From an uncultured bacterium (GTDB taxonomy: Bacteria; Bacillota; Clostridia; Lachnospirales; Lachnospiraceae): 18,137 nt of DNA. The notes below the pieces were generated by a model. The model searched no databases. It was not told the DNA's origin and worked only from the letters and a program-made list of their open reading frames with translations. Below, piece after piece: positions 14,820-18,137 of this stretch. Position numbers and translations under genes: made by a program. Where the stretch lies: the NCBI GenBank assembly GCA_946543095.1, contig CAMNLO010000004.1:1-18137 (forward strand), read 5' to 3'. How positions within the stretch are numbered: the first letter of the stretch is position 1; each line of letters starts with the position of its first letter.

Positions 14820-16070
14820 ATGGGAAATAACCTGATCAGTATTATCGTCAATGCCATAAAGATGAGGTTCATGCCGCTCTACAACAAGGCGCGGCAGATC
14901 CTGAATCCGACGTATTTCAGGACAAATGTCCTGACTGCGATCCGGACCTTCTTTTCGAACCTCTTTAATGTCAGGCCGAGAAACAAGGATGACTATTATG
15001 AGCTGTTCGGATGGCTGGTCAGCAAGCGCCTGGCTTTCGCCATTGTGATCGTGGTGGGCGTGGTCAGCGGGATCTTTCTCTACACCATGCGGGAAGTGTT
15101 CTTCCCCAGGGCAGAGATCAACAACATCAAGACCTATAACTATAATTCCATTCTGCTGAAGTTTGCGAAGGGAAAGGTCAGGATCAAGGGAAAGAGCGGA
15201 TACCTTGCCTATGAGGGCGATGTGGCCGGCGGCTACTGCAAGGGCCAGGGGACTTTGTTCAACCCCGAGGACCACGTGGTCTATCAGGGAGCCTTCGAGA
15301 AGAATATGTACGAGGGGGCCGGAATTTCCTATTATCCCTCCGGAAGCCTTCAGTACACCGGAAGCTTCCATGAAAACCTGTTCTCCGGCAACGGAAAGCT
15401 TTACCGGGAATCCGGGACCATGGAATACGAAGGCGGCTTTGACCGGGGCATGAAGGATGGGGAAGGGATCCTCTACGATACGGGGCAGGATCCCCTGTTC
15501 ACCGGGGAATTTTCCCAGGACGACATCCGCTACAGCTCTTTACTGGGAGATACGCCGGAGGAAATGTCCTCAGCCTATGACGGCGTGACCACCATGTACG
15601 TGAAGGACAATGAAAGACTCAGGATGATGTCGGATATCCGGGCCATGACTCTGGAGCAGAACGACACGGAGTCGGTGGAGGATGAGGTCTATACGGTCCG
15701 TTCCGTTTATGTATTGAGGAACTATATCCGGCTTGGGGGACAGGCCTACGGAAAGCTTTCGGACATCCAGAATATGTTCGGAGAACCCATCTACGAAGGT
15801 GTTTCCAGAGCCACGCTTGGGGAAGTGGTGGCAGTGGACTACTTAAACGAGCATACCGACGGACAGGTGCTCTACGGCTACGCGGATATTGAGATCTCCC
15901 CTCTGTTTACGGAGTATTCCGAGGTGGAGTCCTACGAAACGGGATATGAGGTGTATCTGCATACCTATAAGAGAGAAGGGCTGATCTACACCTTTGTGGG
16001 CAAGGACAACGTGGATTCCTTTGATTTCTACTATATCATAGGAGAAGGAAATGAGGATGCAGCTTCTTAA
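14820..16070 (+). CDS. Membrane-anchored MORN-repeat protein
   Basis: 416 residues. An N-terminal cytoplasmic basic/aromatic region (1-70) precedes one TM helix at about 71-91. Residues about 126-235 carry four to five MORN repeats of the type Y-x-G-x-F/V-x(5)-G-x-G-x-L/I-x(4)-G. Clear copies include YEGDVAGGYCKGQGTLF, YQGAFEKNMYEGAGISYY, YTGSFHENLFSGNGKLY and YEGGFDRGMKDGEGILY. The C-terminal 170 residues are mixed alpha/beta without a recognised family. MORN repeats form an elongated beta array used for membrane or protein contact. The 2-3 positive residues before the TM suggest the repeats face outside. The gene overlaps the TolC-like gene by 20 bases, so the two products are likely made together and may interact. 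Confidence 0.88.
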   Translation: MGNNLISIIVNAIKMRFMPLYNKARQILNPTYFRTNVLTAIRTFFSNLFNVRPRNKDDYYELFGWLVSKRLAFAIVIVVGVVSGIFLYTMREVFFPRAEINNIKTYNYNSILLKFAKGKVRIKGKSGYLAYEGDVAGGYCKGQGTLFNPEDHVVYQGAFEKNMYEGAGISYYPSGSLQYTGSFHENLFSGNGKLYRESGTMEYEGGFDRGMKDGEGILYDTGQDPLFTGEFSQDDIRYSSLLGDTPEEMSSAYDGVTTMYVKDNERLRMMSDIRAMTLEQNDTESVEDEVYTVRSVYVLRNYIRLGGQAYGKLSDIQNMFGEPIYEGVSRATLGEVVAVDYLNEHTDGQVLYGYADIEISPLFTEYSEVESYETGYEVYLHTYKREGLIYTFVGKDNVDSFDFYYIIGEGNEDAAS

Positions 16071-18137
16071 CACGCAAAACAGAAGAAGGATTGCCAGGCT
16101 TCTGGCGGTGCTGCTTCTTGCGGCCTCACTGACCCCTGCACTTTTGGAGATCTCCGCCGTCAGGGAAGCGGTGAACGCTCCCGCAGCTGTGTTTGCCGGC
16201 GGAAACCTGAATTTACGGTCCGCCAAGGCCATCGCCATCGCAAACAGCGAGGAGATCGAGACCCTGGAAATGAGCGTGGAAGCAAAGCAGGCCGCCATCA
16301 ATTCCGCGGTCCGTTCTTTAAAGGAGCGGGAAAGGAATATGAAGACGTTCCGGTGGTCCCCTCTTTTAAGCTTCAAATTCCCTACGAAGCCAGATGAGAC
16401 CGAGGCCTTCAATTTCCAGTTCAAGCCCCAGCAGCTGCAGTCTGAGCTGCGGACCATGAAGCACAAGGTAGATCAGAAGACACTGGAGATCTATGAAAAG
16501 GTCAATACCACCTATGTGAATATCACGCAGCTTCAGAATTCCATCGCGTATAACACGAAGCGCCTGAATGCTGTGGAAGAACTGTTGAATAAGCTGCCCG
16601 CCCAGGTGGCCCTGGGAAAGGCGAAGCAGGCGGACGTGGAAAAGGCGCAGAAGCAGGTGGATACCCTGAAATCTTCGCTGGCCACGGACCAGTCCAAGCT
16701 GGAGAAGGCAAAAAAGAAACTCTCCGGTCTCATCGGCATCGATGTGACAAAGGGCTATAATTTCGAGGATCCCTTTGTGGGCTCCAATATGAAGCGCTCG
16801 GTGATCCCCTCCTTAGTCCAGTACACGCTGAACAGGGACCACACCTATTTTGAGACCTGTCAGGCAGAAAGCCTGGCCATGATCAACTTAAGCGTGAACT
16901 ACAGCCTGATCCGTTCCAAGTACCGCGGGCATATCGGCTGGATCTCCGGATATATCTCCCAGGCAATGAGCGGGACGAAGTTGAATCGCAGGCAATTTAA
17001 AAAAGACTACGACACCTTTTTAAAAGAGATCGACGCAAAATGGCAGGGGAAGTACTGGATCCTGTTTATTTCCTTCCCCAAGGAATGGCTGAAGGGTTCC
17101 CTGGACGGCATCCGCTATGTGCAGAATGAGCCTTATGTGCTGTATGAGTCCGCCCTGGATTATCAGACCGCCCTTTCGGAGAAGAATAACACCGCCAAGG
17201 AGATCGAGGATGCGGTGAATGAGGGCTATGACAATTTCATGTCCGCGAAAAAGGCCTATGTGGAGACCCGGAAAGAGGCAGAGGCACTGTCTGACCAGAT
17301 CGTTTCCGACGAGATCAAATACATCATGGGCATGATGGAAAAGGAAGAGTTCGAGAATGAGAAGGAGGAATTCGAAAACCTCCAGAATCAGATGAACGAG
17401 GCTTTGGCCACCTGCAGCGAGACCGCCTATAACTTCGACAAGACCACCTGCGGCGGGGCTTCCCAGTATTTCTCCGCAGAGACCCTTGAGCTGGGAACGG
17501 CGGGGGAGACCGCGGCACTGCCCAGGCAGCCCCAGTTTCTGGAGGGCGCCACCTATTCCATCAAATCCCTGGTGGAGGATGAAGCCTTCCTGCTCAGCGT
17601 ATATATTCCCGAAAACTTCACGGATCCTAAAGGGGAGCGTATCAATGTGACCGACTTCGAGCTGTGGTGCGATGATATGCAGATCGGCGGGAGAACGCCC
17701 GTGGGATCGGAGCTGAAGCATTTGACCCTAACGGTCAGCGGCGTGGACAGCGTGAAGATCCGCCTGTTAAACGGCGGAAAGGTGGTGACGGATTGCGAGA
17801 TCGATCCCACCGTGAACTTTGGGCCTCTGAATATCATGTACGGATATGAGGAGCAGGAAAACAGGATCAAACTGGGCACATATGCACTGGAAGAGATCCT
17901 GGAGGAGGGACGGATCCGGGCATCCTTTACCATGGACCCCAAGGTCCCGGCGAAATTCTACAAGATCAAGACCCAAGCGGACGGGGAATATCTCTATGAC
18001 GATACCTTCCGGGCGATCGAGACCAGCTTTGACTATATCTCCACCATCCGCAGCGACTTCGCGCAGTTAAACATCGAGCTCTATGACGCGGATCAGGGAC
18101 TTTTATACACCGGTTTCTTTGATACGGAGAAGATGGA
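16051..18137 (+). CDS. Exported TolC/outer-membrane-efflux-like protein with extra C-terminal domain (3' partial)
   Basis: Open from ATG 16051 (AGGAG 6 bases upstream) to the window end, at least 695 residues. It has a basic start with hydrophobic core at 14-32 and possible cleavage after V47-F-A49, so it is exported. Residues 53-235 match an OEP/TolC repeat: L-x-L-R-S-A-K-A-I-A-I-A-N-S, long heptad helices, then L188-G-K-A-K-Q-A-D-V, ending L-S-G-L-I-G. A second such repeat lies at about 367-470 (AYVETRKEAEALSDQIVSDE, Y-I-M-G-M-M-E-K-E-E-F, ending in C-G-G). Between them is a 130-residue insert, and from about 485 a beta-rich domain of unknown type continues past the window end. TolC channels normally span the outer membrane. 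In a presumed monoderm this protein could instead form a wall-spanning helical barrel. It overlaps the MORN gene by 20 bases. Confidence 0.87.
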   Translation, partial: MRMQLLNTQNRRRIARLLAVLLLAASLTPALLEISAVREAVNAPAAVFAGGNLNLRSAKAIAIANSEEIETLEMSVEAKQAAINSAVRSLKERERNMKTFRWSPLLSFKFPTKPDETEAFNFQFKPQQLQSELRTMKHKVDQKTLEIYEKVNTTYVNITQLQNSIAYNTKRLNAVEELLNKLPAQVALGKAKQADVEKAQKQVDTLKSSLATDQSKLEKAKKKLSGLIGIDVTKGYNFEDPFVGSNMKRSVIPSLVQYTLNRDHTYFETCQAESLAMINLSVNYSLIRSKYRGHIGWISGYISQAMSGTKLNRRQFKKDYDTFLKEIDAKWQGKYWILFISFPKEWLKGSLDGIRYVQNEPYVLYESALDYQTALSEKNNTAKEIEDAVNEGYDNFMSAKKAYVETRKEAEALSDQIVSDEIKYIMGMMEKEEFENEKEEFENLQNQMNEALATCSETAYNFDKTTCGGASQYFSAETLELGTAGETAALPRQPQFLEGATYSIKSLVEDEAFLLSVYIPENFTDPKGERINVTDFELWCDDMQIGGRTPVGSELKHLTLTVSGVDSVKIRLLNGGKVVTDCEIDPTVNFGPLNIMYGYEEQENRIKLGTYALEEILEEGRIRASFTMDPKVPAKFYKIKTQADGEYLYDDTFRAIETSFDYISTIRSDFAQLNIELYDADQGLLYTGFFDTEKM

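Overview
The window reads as one strand of a large accessory gene cluster from a Gram-positive anaerobe, most likely a Clostridia/Lachnospiraceae-type genome. The reasons are strong AAGGAGG-type ribosome binding sites, moderate GC of roughly half by eye, tight co-directional packing and GNAT/GGDEF-style protein families. All supported genes are on the + strand. No tRNA, rRNA, CRISPR array, insertion sequence or phage structural gene (sheath, tube, baseplate) is visible.

Block 1 (1-9535) is a tightly packed operon built as repeated cassettes. It has the tail of an upstream gene, then a tandem-GNAT-like protein (115-972) and a 610-residue coiled-coil protein whose C-terminal third resembles DUF3626 and may be an ADP-ribosyltransferase-like toxin (975-2807). 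A 75-residue acidic protein follows (2819-3046). Next come a second GNAT-like protein (3098-3967), a 1052-residue helical protein with hydrophobic segments (4003-7161), a YbjN/type III-chaperone-like protein (7187-7750), a third GNAT-like protein (7737-8588) and a 7-TM protein ending in a truncated GGDEF domain (8591-9535).

Block 2 (9536-end) starts with a clear promoter (TTGCCT-18-TATAAT with an extended -10) overlaid by TAAC/GTTA inverted repeats. It encodes a 602-residue protein of a type I associate with contractile-injection/phage-tail-like clusters (9638-11446). After it come a single-TM protein with a kinase-like degenerate domain (11433-12257), a multi-TM protein with a degenerate class III cyclase domain and TPR-like tail (12277-14757), a membrane MORN-repeat protein (14820-16070) and an exported TolC-like protein running off the window (16051-end).

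My working model is inference. Block 1 would supply cargo proteins with their chaperones and adaptors. Block 2 would supply an envelope-spanning assembly plus a tail-like component, belonging to a contractile-injection or other dedicated secretion system whose core genes lie outside the window. The most striking property is the number of apparent pseudoenzymes (GNAT, GGDEF, kinase and cyclase folds lacking catalytic residues), suggesting scaffolds or sensors built from signalling domains. Family assignments were made by eye and memory and need profile searches.
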